Position numbers and translations under genes: made by a program
The notes under the pieces: model-generated
Seen by the model: the letters and a program-made list of their open reading frames with translations, nothing else
The model's database searches: none
Told to the model about the DNA's origin: nothing
Part shown: positions 17,994-27,862 of the stretch, piece after piece
How positions within the stretch are numbered: position 1 is the first letter of the stretch
How the letters are laid out: the number at the start of each line of letters is the position of its first letter
Origin: Nitrospira sp.
GTDB lineage: Bacteria > Nitrospirota > Nitrospiria > Nitrospirales > Nitrospiraceae
NCBI GenBank assembly: GCA_022226935.1
Contig: CP092081.1
Span: 3,657,967 to 3,721,966, forward strand
DNA length: 64,000 nt
Direction: 5' to 3'

Positions 17994-20900
17994 ATGGCGA
18001 ACATGAAATCCGGCAGCGTGAGCTGGGCGACATCGGAAATGTGGGACGTTCGTGCGGCGGAACCGGTTCGCGGAGGACGACGAGGAGTGACCGAAGCGCC
18101 GGATCCGTTTCTGGCGAATCTCACCGCGACGAAACGCTGGCAAGTCGAACAGACTCTCACGGCCACGCCCAAGGCCAGACGAGGCGAGGCGGCACCCGCT
18201 CCGCTCACCCTGGATGTCGAAGGTGGACCAGACGACGTCTATATCGTCATGACACGTTATGCGTCAGGCGCCATCCGCTTCCATATGCCGAACGAACCGG
18301 CCCGGCGCGGGAGGCGGAGAAGTACCAGAACCCTCTACCGGTTTTCGATTCCCGTTCCCGCCGCTCCCATCGCAGAACCCGGCGGACGCCGGGGGTTCAT
18401 CAGCGCCGCCATCAAGGCCGTGGTCCTGAAAGTGGCCGGAACAATCGCCGACTATGCGCTCGCCAAACTCGCCTTGTTGTGGGAGACCGTCACCTGGAAA
18501 CATAAGGGGCGCCGGGAAGGATGGCTGTCCGTTACGCCAGACGAGCTTGATGGTCGACAGATGCTGCCGGCCGCCGATCTGTCATCTCTCAGCGACACCG
18601 GCCGCAATCTACTCTTCATACACGGCACCTTTTCGAATACCACCGCCGCCTTCAATGGATTGGCCAAGACGCGCGGGAGCAACGGCAAAACTTTCTTCGA
18701 AGAGGTACAGGATCTCTACGGCAACCGCATCTATGGATTCGACCACTTCACCCTCAGCCGCACACCGGAAGAAAACGTGCGCATGTTGCTCGACGCATTG
18801 CCCGATCGCACCACCACCTTCGACGTGATCACCCATTCACGCGGCGGATTGGTGCTGCGACATCTCGTCGAACGTCGCGAGCGATTCGGTGCTCTCGCGG
18901 ATCGCTTCGCCGTCGGGCGCGCCGTGCTGGTTGCCAGCCCGAATGGCGGCACGCCGCTCGCATCACCGGACCATGTGACGCAGTACACCAACTGGCTTTC
19001 CAACGTGTTGGAATTGTTCCCCGACAACCCCTTCACGACCGGCGTGGAATTCGTGAGTGAGGCTCTATCCTGGATCGCCCGGCGTCTGGTCGGCAGTTTG
19101 CCGGGGCTGGCCTCGATGGATAACAACGGCGAAATCATTCAGGCATTACAGGCAGCGCCAGGCCCGCCCGGTCAGGCCTATTCCGCCCTCGTCGCAAACT
19201 TCGAACCGGATGCGGGACTCCTCCAACGGATCATCGATGCAGGCGCGGATCTGTTTTTTCCAACCGCGAATGATCTCGTGGTACCGACGGAAGGCGGCTG
19301 GAGGGTGGATCCCGGCAGCGGCGTCGCAGCCGCGATTCCCGGAGACCGCATCGGCTGTTTCGGGGTGGGAGGCAACCTGTCCCAGCAGCACCCCGTGAAC
19401 CATGTGAATTTTTTCGAGGACCCCGGCACGGTGGATTTCCTCGTCCGCGCGTTGCGCGGAGAAGCGCAGCCGATCACCGCCATCGACATCGACCACGACC
19501 TGCCGTCGGGACGGCGGCGTGGCGCGGCCCTGCTGAAAACGCCGCCCGCCGTGCTTCCGACAGGACGCCGCGAGGAAGCGCCGACCCGCACACCGGCGCT
19601 TCCAGCAGTGCAAGCGAATCCACCAATCGCCGCCCTCGAGCCATACCCCGAACCAGACGATGTCTTTCATATTGCCTTGATCGCCCCGAAGGAAGGCGCG
19701 GGCGAGGCACAACTCATCGCGACGTTCCGGAATGCCCGCGTCATGGAGCATCTCCACACCGGCGGAACGCGGCCCCCCCCTGCCACGGGCCGCCGGGCCG
19801 CCAAGGATCACGCGCCGACGCAGTGGGACCTGATCAAGGCCGGGCAGGCGCACATTCACGGGTATATCAATGGCGACCCCGCCTATCCGCAACTCCCGGA
19901 CGAGACCGCGCTCCAACAGATGGGCAGCGCCCTCTTCACGGCCCTTTTTCCCGGACAAGTCCGCCGGCTATATGACGCGGCGCGGTCCGAGCAAGTCAGC
20001 CAGCGGCTCAATCTGATCTTCACCTCCGACATCGGATGGATCGCCGATCAATCGTGGGAATTCATTTATGATCCCGACCGGCGCACCTTCCTCGCATTGG
20101 AAGAGGTCAATTTCACGCGCAATGTGCTGACGGCCATTCCTGCGGAACGTATTCCGGCCAGACCCAGCATGCGGATCCTCGTCGTGGTCGCCCAGCCCTT
20201 GGGACTCGGCGCCCTGTCGGTGGAAGAAGAGGCCGATGTCATCCGCAGCGGATTCCGCCGCCTGCTCGACGCGGGACTGGCCGAGGTCGAACTCCTGCTC
20301 GACGCCACGCCGGAATTGTTGCACCGGGCGCTGGAGTCTGCGGCCGCCCCGATCGACGTGCTCCACTTCATCGGCCACGGGGAATACAACGAGCAGACCG
20401 ACTGCGGATACTTGATTTTCGAGAATCAAGACGGCGGCGAACAGCAATTGGATTCCTCCACCCTGCGCCAAATCGTCTGCCGTCGCGGCATTCGTCTGGT
20501 CTGTCTGAATGCCTGCGAAACCGGCCGCGGGGGGCGGCAAGATTTCAGTCGCGGTGTGGCGCAAGCGCTGATCGCCGGCGGCGTCCCTGCCGTCGTCGCC
20601 AATCAATATCCGGTGTTGGATGTCTCCGCCACGGCGTTCTCACGCCACTTCTACTGGGCGCTGGCCATGGGACATCCCATCGGTGATGCCGCCCGCGAGG
20701 CGCGCGTGTCGGTCAACTATGCGATCTCCGGAGAAGCTATCGATTGGGCAGTGCCAGTCGTCTTTGCGCGTAATCCCGCACAACGGCTCTGCGTGCCGCG
20801 GACGGCAGCCGCGTATGAGCGGACTCGCAGCGCGGTGGTACGCCAGCGGCGGCGCGCAGTGGAAGACCGCGTCAAGATCGGCATCTGGAATGCGCATCGC

Positions 20901-21449
20901 ATGATTCCGCATCTACCTGAAATCTGCGAACGTCTCACGAAGGCTCAAAATCAATACGCCTTCGAAACCGTGTCCTTTCCGGCCCCGATCGGAATCTGGC
21001 GCCGGGAGCAGGAGAAGGATCAGGCATTTGTGGTCGCCGAAACGCTGTACGACCGATTGAAGGACAAACCCAAAGAATTGGGTGTGCATACGCTCATCTG
21101 CATGATTAATTTCCCGATGAAGGACGCGCGGACGCGGTACCTGTACTATTGGCGGCGAGACCCGCTCATCGTCACGTCGACCTTCGGATTGCTGGAACAG
21201 CTGAACGAACGAGAGTTCACGGTCGAACGGATGATGGCTCATCTGGCCGCCGCAGTGGTTGCAGGCATTGCCCCTCACAAGCGCGGCGTCGGGCCGGCTG
21301 ATTGCCCGCTCTTTTATAACGAGGATCGGGACATTCGGTCGATCGCCGGCCGGTTGACGTTTTGTGCCGCCTGTCGAAAGCAATTCAAAGACAAGGCAGG
21401 ACAGGATCGCCTGCGGGCCGCCGAACGGATTCTTGCCGCCTATCCGTAG
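17994..21449 (+). CDS. Lipase-like alpha/beta hydrolase fused to a CHAT protease domain
   Basis: A 1,151-aa protein. An alpha/beta hydrolase occupies about 150-480: LLFIHGTFSN (His210), nucleophile elbow THSRGG with Ser282, possible acid NDLVVPTEG and His in VNHVNFFED. After a linker of about 150 residues there is a CHAT (caspase-like) domain with the catalytic dyad His795 (FIGHGEY) and Cys841 (CLNACETG), continuing to GGVPAVVANQYPVLD. The last 190 residues are an unassigned alpha/beta domain with a CxxC near the end (FCAACRKQF). No signal peptide or TM segment, so cytoplasmic. ATG at 17994 follows CAGGAG. CHAT proteases are commonly parts of conflict and cell-death systems, and a fused esterase suggests self-processing or a lipid-acting effector. 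Function unknown. Confidence 0.82.
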   Translation: MANMKSGSVSWATSEMWDVRAAEPVRGGRRGVTEAPDPFLANLTATKRWQVEQTLTATPKARRGEAAPAPLTLDVEGGPDDVYIVMTRYASGAIRFHMPNEPARRGRRRSTRTLYRFSIPVPAAPIAEPGGRRGFISAAIKAVVLKVAGTIADYALAKLALLWETVTWKHKGRREGWLSVTPDELDGRQMLPAADLSSLSDTGRNLLFIHGTFSNTTAAFNGLAKTRGSNGKTFFEEVQDLYGNRIYGFDHFTLSRTPEENVRMLLDALPDRTTTFDVITHSRGGLVLRHLVERRERFGALADRFAVGRAVLVASPNGGTPLASPDHVTQYTNWLSNVLELFPDNPFTTGVEFVSEALSWIARRLVGSLPGLASMDNNGEIIQALQAAPGPPGQAYSALVANFEPDAGLLQRIIDAGADLFFPTANDLVVPTEGGWRVDPGSGVAAAIPGDRIGCFGVGGNLSQQHPVNHVNFFEDPGTVDFLVRALRGEAQPITAIDIDHDLPSGRRRGAALLKTPPAVLPTGRREEAPTRTPALPAVQANPPIAALEPYPEPDDVFHIALIAPKEGAGEAQLIATFRNARVMEHLHTGGTRPPPATGRRAAKDHAPTQWDLIKAGQAHIHGYINGDPAYPQLPDETALQQMGSALFTALFPGQVRRLYDAARSEQVSQRLNLIFTSDIGWIADQSWEFIYDPDRRTFLALEEVNFTRNVLTAIPAERIPARPSMRILVVVAQPLGLGALSVEEEADVIRSGFRRLLDAGLAEVELLLDATPELLHRALESAAAPIDVLHFIGHGEYNEQTDCGYLIFENQDGGEQQLDSSTLRQIVCRRGIRLVCLNACETGRGGRQDFSRGVAQALIAGGVPAVVANQYPVLDVSATAFSRHFYWALAMGHPIGDAAREARVSVNYAISGEAIDWAVPVVFARNPAQRLCVPRTAAAYERTRSAVVRQRRRAVEDRVKIGIWNAHRMIPHLPEICERLTKAQNQYAFETVSFPAPIGIWRREQEKDQAFVVAETLYDRLKDKPKELGVHTLICMINFPMKDARTRYLYYWRRDPLIVTSTFGLLEQLNEREFTVERMMAHLAAAVVAGIAPHKRGVGPADCPLFYNEDRDIRSIAGRLTFCAACRKQFKDKAGQDRLRAAERILAAYP

Positions 21450-21460
21450 AGAGCCGATGA

Positions 21461-22309
21461 TCATTCAGGCTCGTGGAACTCCCGCACGGCCTTGAGCAAA
21501 TTCTCCGGCGTGCCGATGTCCAAGTAGCGCTCGTTGGGAAATTTCACGCTCTGGATCGACAGCCCTGCCTTGAGCGCGGCTTGCAAGACGACTCCCATGG
21601 CCAGATCCCCACCTGGATCGTTGATGGTATTCGCGAGCCGGCTGAGGTTCCGCTTCGTCTCATCGGCTCGGAGAAAGTCGTGGAGAAAAGTCGAGAACCG
21701 CGGCGTCCACACCGCGCAGCACCAGCCGTGGGTGAGAGTCGTTGAAGCTGGTTTCATGACGAGGTCCCTCACGCGGCCTTCCCCGTCACAATCCACCATA
21801 TCCCAGATACGCGGATCTTCGATCCTGTGGAGACCGAGCACAACGTCAGAACCCGTTTCCTCTTGTCGGTGAATCAACCTGGCGTAGGCATCGTCAGGCC
21901 CGAACAGGATATCCGGAAATCCAAACGCCACGCGCTTCTGCGCCAGAAACGGATAGGCGCGATCAAGCGTATCAGGTGGTCCGAGCGACCCGGCGATCAC
22001 GAGATAGGCCAGCGACAGACCGACCAGGTCGCCTTCTCGAAAATAGTTGGGGATATCCCATTTACCGGCTTTGATCACGAGGAGGGTCTTCGTGACTCCG
22101 GCCGCCCTGAATTTTTCCAGCAGATACTGTGCCGCCACTTTCGGACGCGGCCGCCCGCTCTTGTCATCCAGCGCAAAACCGACTGGATAGACTTCCTTAC
22201 TGCAAGGAAACGGTTGCAGGCGTTTGGCCATTCCGGCGGCCGGCACGAGTCCCACCACTTCTAACGGCACCGGGAGAGAAGCGTCGGAATATTCGCGCAG
22301 ATCGTTCAT
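21461..22309 (-). CDS. Nucleotidyltransferase family protein (sugar-phosphate type)
   Basis: A 282-aa protein with the NTP-transferase fold of RmlA/GalU type: LVPAAGMAKRLQPFPCSKEVYPV at the N-terminus (signature GxGxRL with Lys), then FGFPDILFGPDDAYARLI with the metal-binding Asp, and a C-terminal RYLDIGTPENLLKAV. These enzymes attach NMP to a sugar phosphate. The substrate cannot be told from the sequence. Start placed at ATG 22309, which overlaps the stop of the methyltransferase gene by 4 bp. A longer in-frame start at 22432 lies inside that gene. The two proteins probably act in one glycan or nucleotide-sugar pathway. Confidence 0.8.
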   Translation of the reverse strand: MNDLREYSDASLPVPLEVVGLVPAAGMAKRLQPFPCSKEVYPVGFALDDKSGRPRPKVAAQYLLEKFRAAGVTKTLLVIKAGKWDIPNYFREGDLVGLSLAYLVIAGSLGPPDTLDRAYPFLAQKRVAFGFPDILFGPDDAYARLIHRQEETGSDVVLGLHRIEDPRIWDMVDCDGEGRVRDLVMKPASTTLTHGWCCAVWTPRFSTFLHDFLRADETKRNLSRLANTINDPGGDLAMGVVLQAALKAGLSIQSVKFPNERYLDIGTPENLLKAVREFHEPE

Positions 22310-23532
22310 CTCACCATCCCCTGTTTGCTCATGGACGGCTCGCCGAGGATTTCCTGGTAATACGTTTCCAGCATGGCGGACCGAGCCTGATCGACCACGA
22401 CCAGTTGGCGCTGATCGAACGTATTGGCGCAATAGAGATACGCAAACTCACCTGCCCATCCCCACTCCACATGCAGCTGCCGTCCATCCGTCTCTTTCCG
22501 GGTGACCTGCGCCACCACTTGTTTTGCAGGAAGATCCCGCCAAGCCTGCTGCGCGGACGCCTCATGGTTTTCGTACAACGGCTGATCTTGGGCTACTCGA
22601 ACGGATTGCAACTGTTCCACATGAAGCGGCGGAGCACCGTCCGGCTCGGGCCACTCGTCCCATGGTAAGACGTTCGACGAGGAACCCAACCCGGTCACAT
22701 ACAGAGGACCGTCGTCGGTGACTTCTTCGATGGAACGATACCGGATCGGTTCAGGCGGGAGGAGCAGTGCAAGACCACGGGCCGCCAACGCGCGCTGAAA
22801 GGGAACGCGCCGCGCGAGTTGCCGGGTCTTTTCAAACAGGATCATTCGACCATTTTCAGCCAGGACGTGGCGAAGCCGATCCAACCGGAGGCCTACCCTA
22901 GTCCGCTGTTCAAAATCCGATTGGGCTCGCGCATCCAAGTCTCGGTTGAAATCCTGCCAACCGCAACTAGGAAGCCCAGGATCCTGTTCGGCCTGGAGCA
23001 GCGCATGCGTGGCAACGATCAAATCATAGCGGCCGCTCAGCTCGTGCTGATCCATATCCAGGCATTCGAAACGCACATTGCTCAAGCCCAATTCCTGCGC
23101 CCGCTGCCGCGCGAGGGCGATCGAGGCAGGCGAACGATCGATTCCCACCATCGTCGCGCCAGGACATCGCTGCGCATAGAAAGTCGTCAGGAGGCCGATG
23201 CCACACCCGGCATCGAGAACGGTCTGCGCGCCCTCAAGTTGAGCGGCAATCCGTAAGCCGACTTCGAGATAATATTCGTAGCGTTGACTGTAAAGGGCAG
23301 GAATGAATCGAGACTGGGCCGTCAAATCGTAGAAGGCGATGTCAGCGGACGATCCGCCGGTCGCGGCTCGTTTGGCTTCAATAGACCGGTGCAGCGCGGC
23401 CAGGTCTTCCGCGGTGAAGACCTCCCGTTGCCAGGAAAAATACGCCGCATCGGATTCAATGTGCCGGAGTCCCCACCACGCGAGATGCTCGCGCAGGGAT
23501 TTGTGAATCTCGTCGTTCCGGTCAGCAGGCAC
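22306..23532 (-). CDS. SAM-dependent class I methyltransferase
   Basis: A 408-aa protein. The Rossmann SAM site is clear: TVLDAGCGIGLLTTFYAQ (motif I), MVGIDRSPASIALARQRA (motif II) and FECLDMDQHEL, then DLIVATHALL. The N-terminal 80 and C-terminal 200 residues are not familiar. The latter is soluble, and the protein is longer than plain class I methyltransferases, so there may be an extra substrate domain. The downstream nucleotidyltransferase gene overlaps by 4 bp. Substrate unknown. Confidence 0.8.
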   Translation of the reverse strand: MPADRNDEIHKSLREHLAWWGLRHIESDAAYFSWQREVFTAEDLAALHRSIEAKRAATGGSSADIAFYDLTAQSRFIPALYSQRYEYYLEVGLRIAAQLEGAQTVLDAGCGIGLLTTFYAQRCPGATMVGIDRSPASIALARQRAQELGLSNVRFECLDMDQHELSGRYDLIVATHALLQAEQDPGLPSCGWQDFNRDLDARAQSDFEQRTRVGLRLDRLRHVLAENGRMILFEKTRQLARRVPFQRALAARGLALLLPPEPIRYRSIEEVTDDGPLYVTGLGSSSNVLPWDEWPEPDGAPPLHVEQLQSVRVAQDQPLYENHEASAQQAWRDLPAKQVVAQVTRKETDGRQLHVEWGWAGEFAYLYCANTFDQRQLVVVDQARSAMLETYYQEILGEPSMSKQGMVR

Positions 23533-23570
23533 AACGCCCTCTTGCCGGAAGAGCCATCACGATCGGTACG

Positions 23571-24938
23571 TTACGGCCGCTTGAGCATAATGGCATCTTC
23601 ATAGGCCAGCGGAACGGGATGCGGATGCCGGAGTTGCCCGCTGCCGAACACGACAGACTTTTCACAGGTCAGTTGGTTGAGCCCGATCGGCCCTCGCGCG
23701 TGATGGCGGGCCGAACTCAAGCCGATATCCGCGCCGAATCCTAGACTGTCTCCGGCATTCAATCGGGATGAGGCATTGACCAGGACCGACCCCGCATCTA
23801 CTTCTTTGCTGAACCGCATGGCGGACTCATACGACTTGGTCACGATGACGCAGGTGTGGCTGGGACCATGCTGCGCAATATGCGCCAACGCTTCTTCAAA
23901 ACCCGGCACCATCTTGATGGCCATACTGGGCCCTTGAAATTGCTTGTTCCAATCCGCCTCCTGCGCCGGCTTGACCGCTTTGTGCCCCGTCATGAGCATT
24001 TGGCCCATCAAGGACACGGTTTTCGGGCAGCCGTAAATATCGATTTTGAATTCATCCAGCAATCGAAGGATCAGCGCCGACAACAACGGGCGCGCAATCC
24101 CCTGATGGACCAGCAGCGTATCTACCGAGTTGGGCGCCGAGGGATTCTGCACCTTGGAGTTCACCACAATATTCTGCGCCAAAGGAATCTCCACGTCATC
24201 GTCGATATACACGTGCGTAATCCCGCCGTCATGGCAGAGGATCGGCATCTTGGCCTGCTCCTGTACCACCTTCCGCAGACCTGCGCCGCCGCGCGGGATG
24301 ATGGCATCCAACGCCTTGCCGGACTTGATGAGTTCCAGGGCTGCTTCCTTTTCAGGACGATCGATAATCGTACAGGCGCCCTTGGGGATGCCTGCGTCAT
24401 GCATGGCCTTCGCAAGACCGGTAGCAATCACCTGTTGCGTGTGGGTCCAATCCGGGGAGCCGCGAAAGACACAGACGTTGCCTGACTTCAGGCAGAGGGC
24501 CAACGCATCGATCGTTTCCAGCGGTGACAGTTCCGAGACGATGCCGATCACGCCGATGGGTATCCGTACCCGGCTCACTTGAAGACCGTTCGGTTCCTCA
24601 TGGCGCCCCAGCACCTCACCGAGCGGATCCGGCAGATCCGCAATGTGATGCAATCGATCCACGAGCGCCTTGACGTCATCGGCCGTCATACGGATTCGGG
24701 CCACGGCGTCGCGCACACGTTCACGATTTTCATATCCCGTCATCGACTTTCCGACCGCGTCCACATCCTTTTCGTTCGCCGCCAGAATGGACTCCTCCGC
24801 TTCTGCGAGGGCCGCCGCCATGCCACGCAGCGCCTTCTCTCGAATGGGACCGGAGAGAAGCGAAGTCGAACGTACCGCTTCACGGGCCGTCTTCAATACC
24901 TTATCGAGGTAGAGCTTAACTGGAACTTCAACCATCAT
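23571..24938 (-). CDS. proA: Gamma-glutamyl phosphate reductase homologue lacking the usual catalytic Cys
   Basis: A 455-aa aldehyde-dehydrogenase-fold protein, somewhat longer than typical ProA (about 417). It shows ProA features throughout: RVRIPIGVIGIVSELSPLETIDALALCLKSGN, VCVFRGSPDW, FGADIGLSSARHHARGPIGLNQLT. ProA makes glutamate-5-semialdehyde for proline synthesis. The catalytic site in known ProA proteins reads RPGVCNA with the thiol Cys. Here the same place reads NPSAPNS, with Pro at about residue 269. Either chemistry is lost or this is a paralogue with another job. No proB is adjacent. Tandem ATGs at 24938/24935 are the likely start. The gene symbol is by homology only. Confidence 0.75.
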   Translation of the reverse strand: MMVEVPVKLYLDKVLKTAREAVRSTSLLSGPIREKALRGMAAALAEAEESILAANEKDVDAVGKSMTGYENRERVRDAVARIRMTADDVKALVDRLHHIADLPDPLGEVLGRHEEPNGLQVSRVRIPIGVIGIVSELSPLETIDALALCLKSGNVCVFRGSPDWTHTQQVIATGLAKAMHDAGIPKGACTIIDRPEKEAALELIKSGKALDAIIPRGGAGLRKVVQEQAKMPILCHDGGITHVYIDDDVEIPLAQNIVVNSKVQNPSAPNSVDTLLVHQGIARPLLSALILRLLDEFKIDIYGCPKTVSLMGQMLMTGHKAVKPAQEADWNKQFQGPSMAIKMVPGFEEALAHIAQHGPSHTCVIVTKSYESAMRFSKEVDAGSVLVNASSRLNAGDSLGFGADIGLSSARHHARGPIGLNQLTCEKSVVFGSGQLRHPHPVPLAYEDAIMLKRP

Positions 24939-25117
24939 GTCCCCAATTGGTGATCTGGTGAGTGGCGCCCGGTGAATGGCCACAGGGCGCAGAGCATCGT
25001 CAGGACAGCATCATCATAGGCCTTCAACGCTCCGCGCCGGACTATACCATGCGATTTTTTTGTGAGTCAAAGCGAGCTCGGCCGGCGCGGAGGCCGCAAC
25101 GTCTGAAGAGAGAAGGC

Positions 25118-26386
25118 CTACGGCCCGATCTGTTTGCGCTGTTGTGCGGCCAACCATCGACCCAGCCAGGCCCAGAGAACCATGAGGGGAACCAATACCC
25201 AAGCGATCTGTGCAGTCGTCACGCTCAGCGCCTTCAAGCCGGAAACCAGCCATCCGGTCGAGGCATCACCGGCGCGTGAGATCGCCGTATCGATGAAGTT
25301 CTTCGCCTTGTACTTTTCCTCGCGGCTGACCACCGTAAACAGTACCTCGCGCGCCGGTTTGGAAAGCGCATATTCCCCCACTCGCCGCAGCACAGAAAAG
25401 CTGACGTATACGACCAATCCAGGCCAAAGGGCGATGCCCAGAAATCCAAGCAGGCTGACCGCCGGCAGAAACAATAAGGCCGCCGCCAACCCCAACCGGG
25501 CCACTACGCGGTTGGTGATCAGCAGCTGCGTCAGCCAGGTGAGGATGTTAGTGGCGAAGTCGAGCATAGAGAAGAAGCGCGTGCGGGCTTCCGGCGTATC
25601 GAATTCTTGCGCCACCAGACGCACCTGCTCGAAATAGAGAAAGGTCGCCGTCATCGTCAAAAAGGTCAGGTAGCCGCAGATACCGAGCAGATATGGCGAC
25701 GACCACACGAGGCGAACGCCGGCCAGAAAGCCGCCACCCAATGGCGCTCCGCTGTTTTCCCGATGAAACACGGATCGGCTGCGGCTCCACATTTCCAGTT
25801 GGTAGATGCATCCGATGCAGGCCGCGAGGAACACGGCCGAGGTCAGCATCAGCACCGGCACCGGGAAAAGATAGGTGAGCCCGGTCGTGATGAGGGGGCC
25901 GAACAAGGCGCCGGTGCTGCCGCCTGCCGCAATTATCCCGAAGAGGCGCGCTCCTTGCGCGGGCGTAAACAGGTCGGCCATGAAACTCCAAAACACCGAT
26001 ACGACGAACAGGTTGAACACCGAGAGCCAGACAAAAAACCCGCGCGCGACCCATTCGATGTACAGACCGCTCGTCATCAACATGTACAGGCCCATGAGAT
26101 TGGCAATAAAGAAGAGATAGACGGCGAGGAGCAATCGATAGCGGGAATATCGCGCAGACAACCAGCCGAACAGCGGCGTGACGGCCAGCAAGGTGACAAA
26201 CGTGCCCGTCATCATCCAGGGCAGATTGTGCACCCCGCCCTGGATCGCCATTTCATCGCGCACGGGGCGAAGAATGTAGTAGCCGCACAGGAGGCAGAAA
26301 AAATATCCGAACGCCCAGGCCAACGGCCGCAGTTCTTGCGGCTCAGCCTGCACAAACCGGATCACTGACCGATACCATCGCTCCAT
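25118..26386 (-). CDS. MFS / Npt1-type nucleotide transporter-like membrane protein
   Basis: A 422-aa protein with about 12 hydrophobic helices. The start EPQELRPLAWAFGYFFCLLCGYYILRPVRDEMAIQGG (shown by pattern) and the loop SREEKYKAKNFIDTAISRAGDASTG are typical of the bacterial MFS proteins related to the ATP/ADP translocases of intracellular bacteria. In free-living bacteria the substrate is unknown. ATG at 26386 chosen, since an upstream in-frame ATG adds a non-hydrophobic stretch. An 11-bp inverted repeat (25030-25040 / 25082-25092) lies downstream between this gene and proA. Confidence 0.8.
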   Translation of the reverse strand: MERWYRSVIRFVQAEPQELRPLAWAFGYFFCLLCGYYILRPVRDEMAIQGGVHNLPWMMTGTFVTLLAVTPLFGWLSARYSRYRLLLAVYLFFIANLMGLYMLMTSGLYIEWVARGFFVWLSVFNLFVVSVFWSFMADLFTPAQGARLFGIIAAGGSTGALFGPLITTGLTYLFPVPVLMLTSAVFLAACIGCIYQLEMWSRSRSVFHRENSGAPLGGGFLAGVRLVWSSPYLLGICGYLTFLTMTATFLYFEQVRLVAQEFDTPEARTRFFSMLDFATNILTWLTQLLITNRVVARLGLAAALLFLPAVSLLGFLGIALWPGLVVYVSFSVLRRVGEYALSKPAREVLFTVVSREEKYKAKNFIDTAISRAGDASTGWLVSGLKALSVTTAQIAWVLVPLMVLWAWLGRWLAAQQRKQIGP

Positions 26387-26507
26387 GGGGCTCCGAATGG
26401 GAGCCCAGTGTAGCAGGCCTCGACACACGGGCAAGAAGAAATTTTGCTAGAATGCACCCGCGGTTCGCCCTGAAGAGCCACATTCCACCCCTGACAGAGG
26501 CACCTCC

Positions 26508-27539
26508 ATGATCGATCTTCGGAGCGACACGGTCACCAAACCCTCCCCCGCTATGCGTGAAGCCATGGCCCGTGCCGAGGTGGGTGATGACATTTACGGA
26601 GAAGACCCCACCGTCAATCGTCTCCAGGAGGTCGGCGCTGCGCTCGTGGGTAAACGCGCCGCGCTCTTCGTGCCCTCGGGGACGCTTGGCAACCAACTGT
26701 CCATTCGAGCGCAGACCGAACCAGGGCGTGAAGTGATTGTTGAAGGTCAGTCACACATCATCCGGTATGAGCAGGGCGCGGCGGCGGCGTTGGCCGGAGT
26801 GCAACTTCATTGGGTGACCGGCACGCACGGGCTCATGAGGGCCGAGCAGGTACAGAGCGCTATCCGGCCAAAAGATCCCTACAGCATCCAAACCGCGCTC
26901 ATCTGTCTTGAGAACACGCACAACGCCGGGGGCGGCAGAGTCTACCCGCTCACAACCATTCAGGCCATCCGGGCCGTTGCCACGGCCCATGGAGTCCCGA
27001 TGCATCTCGACGGAGCTCGACTCTTCAATGCAGTCGTAGCATCGGGGGTGCCGGCCGCGGAATACGCGCGACATTTCGACACGGTGACCTTCTGCCTGTC
27101 CAAAGGGCTCGGCGGACCGGCCGGGTCGTTGATTGCCACGGATGATCCTGGCGTGATGGAACGACTTCGGCGATTTCGCCGCATGTACGGAGGCGCCATG
27201 CGCCAGTCCGGGATTCTCGCCGCGGCGGGCCTTTACGCCTTGGACCATCACATTGCGCGACTCAGCGAAGACCATGCCAACGCCAAACGGCTTGCGGCCC
27301 GGCTGCACCAGATTCCGGCCGTGACCATCGATCCATCCCTGGTCGAGACGAACATTCTGTTCTTCGACGTACACAGCACAAAATATTCCACTCCGGCGTT
27401 CGTGGCAGCCCTCAAGCAAGAGGGCGTGCTGATCAACGCCGTCGGCGACTCAACGTGTCGCGCGGTGACCCATCTCGACGTGTCGGCGGAGGCCATCGAG
27501 CAAGCCGCCGATCATGTCGCGCATCTGCTCAACGAGTAG
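26508..27539 (+). CDS. ltaE: Low-specificity L-threonine aldolase
   Basis: A 343-aa PLP enzyme of the beta-eliminating lyase family. It starts MIDLRSDTVTKPSPAMREAM, contains EVGDDIYGEDPTVNRLQE and LFVPSGTLGNQLS, the aspartate motif MHLDGARLFNA that contacts the PLP ring nitrogen, and FCLSKGLGGPAGS with the Schiff-base Lys. It cleaves L-threonine and L-allo-threonine to glycine and acetaldehyde. Length and motifs are complete. Single gene, divergent from the transporter gene. Confidence 0.92.
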   Translation: MIDLRSDTVTKPSPAMREAMARAEVGDDIYGEDPTVNRLQEVGAALVGKRAALFVPSGTLGNQLSIRAQTEPGREVIVEGQSHIIRYEQGAAAALAGVQLHWVTGTHGLMRAEQVQSAIRPKDPYSIQTALICLENTHNAGGGRVYPLTTIQAIRAVATAHGVPMHLDGARLFNAVVASGVPAAEYARHFDTVTFCLSKGLGGPAGSLIATDDPGVMERLRRFRRMYGGAMRQSGILAAAGLYALDHHIARLSEDHANAKRLAARLHQIPAVTIDPSLVETNILFFDVHSTKYSTPAFVAALKQEGVLINAVGDSTCRAVTHLDVSAEAIEQAADHVAHLLNE

Positions 27540-27616
27540 ACCGGGCAACTCCTGCGCCTCACGTTGACAGTCTCTGTCCCCCCACCTACAATGCCCACAC
27601 GAGCAGAGAGGACTGA

Positions 27617-27844
27617 GTGTCGCTTCACGCAGTGTCGTTTCAACAGATCAGTCGTATTCTCGACGTGACGGATGCGCTAGGGCTGAATCGCGAGTGGGTG
27701 GAAATTCCTCTCTCGCCGGAAACCCCCGGCATCGTCCGCAAACTCCCTAACGGAAAACTTGAGATTGTTGTCGATGCCGAGCAGCCGTTCGACGCGTGGC
27801 TCGGCACGCTCGAGCAACAGATACGGCGCGTACAGGCCTCCTGA
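27617..27844 (+). CDS. Small hypothetical protein (75 aa)
   Basis: Start GTG at 27617, with GAGAGGACT upstream. The protein reads SFQQISRILDVTDALGLNREWVEIPL, then a beta-hairpin (RKLPNGKLEIVVDAE) and an amphipathic C-terminal helix. No family recognised. It sits 77 bp after ltaE and just before the nucleotidyltransferase gene in the same direction. Probably a short housekeeping protein of unknown role. Confidence 0.6.
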   Translation: MSLHAVSFQQISRILDVTDALGLNREWVEIPLSPETPGIVRKLPNGKLEIVVDAEQPFDAWLGTLEQQIRRVQAS

Positions 27845-27862
27845 GTGCGTCGAAGGATAGAT

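Noticed and set aside
25607..26368. 253-codon plus-strand frame
   Set aside because: Antisense of the transporter gene; no hydrophobic or domain pattern.
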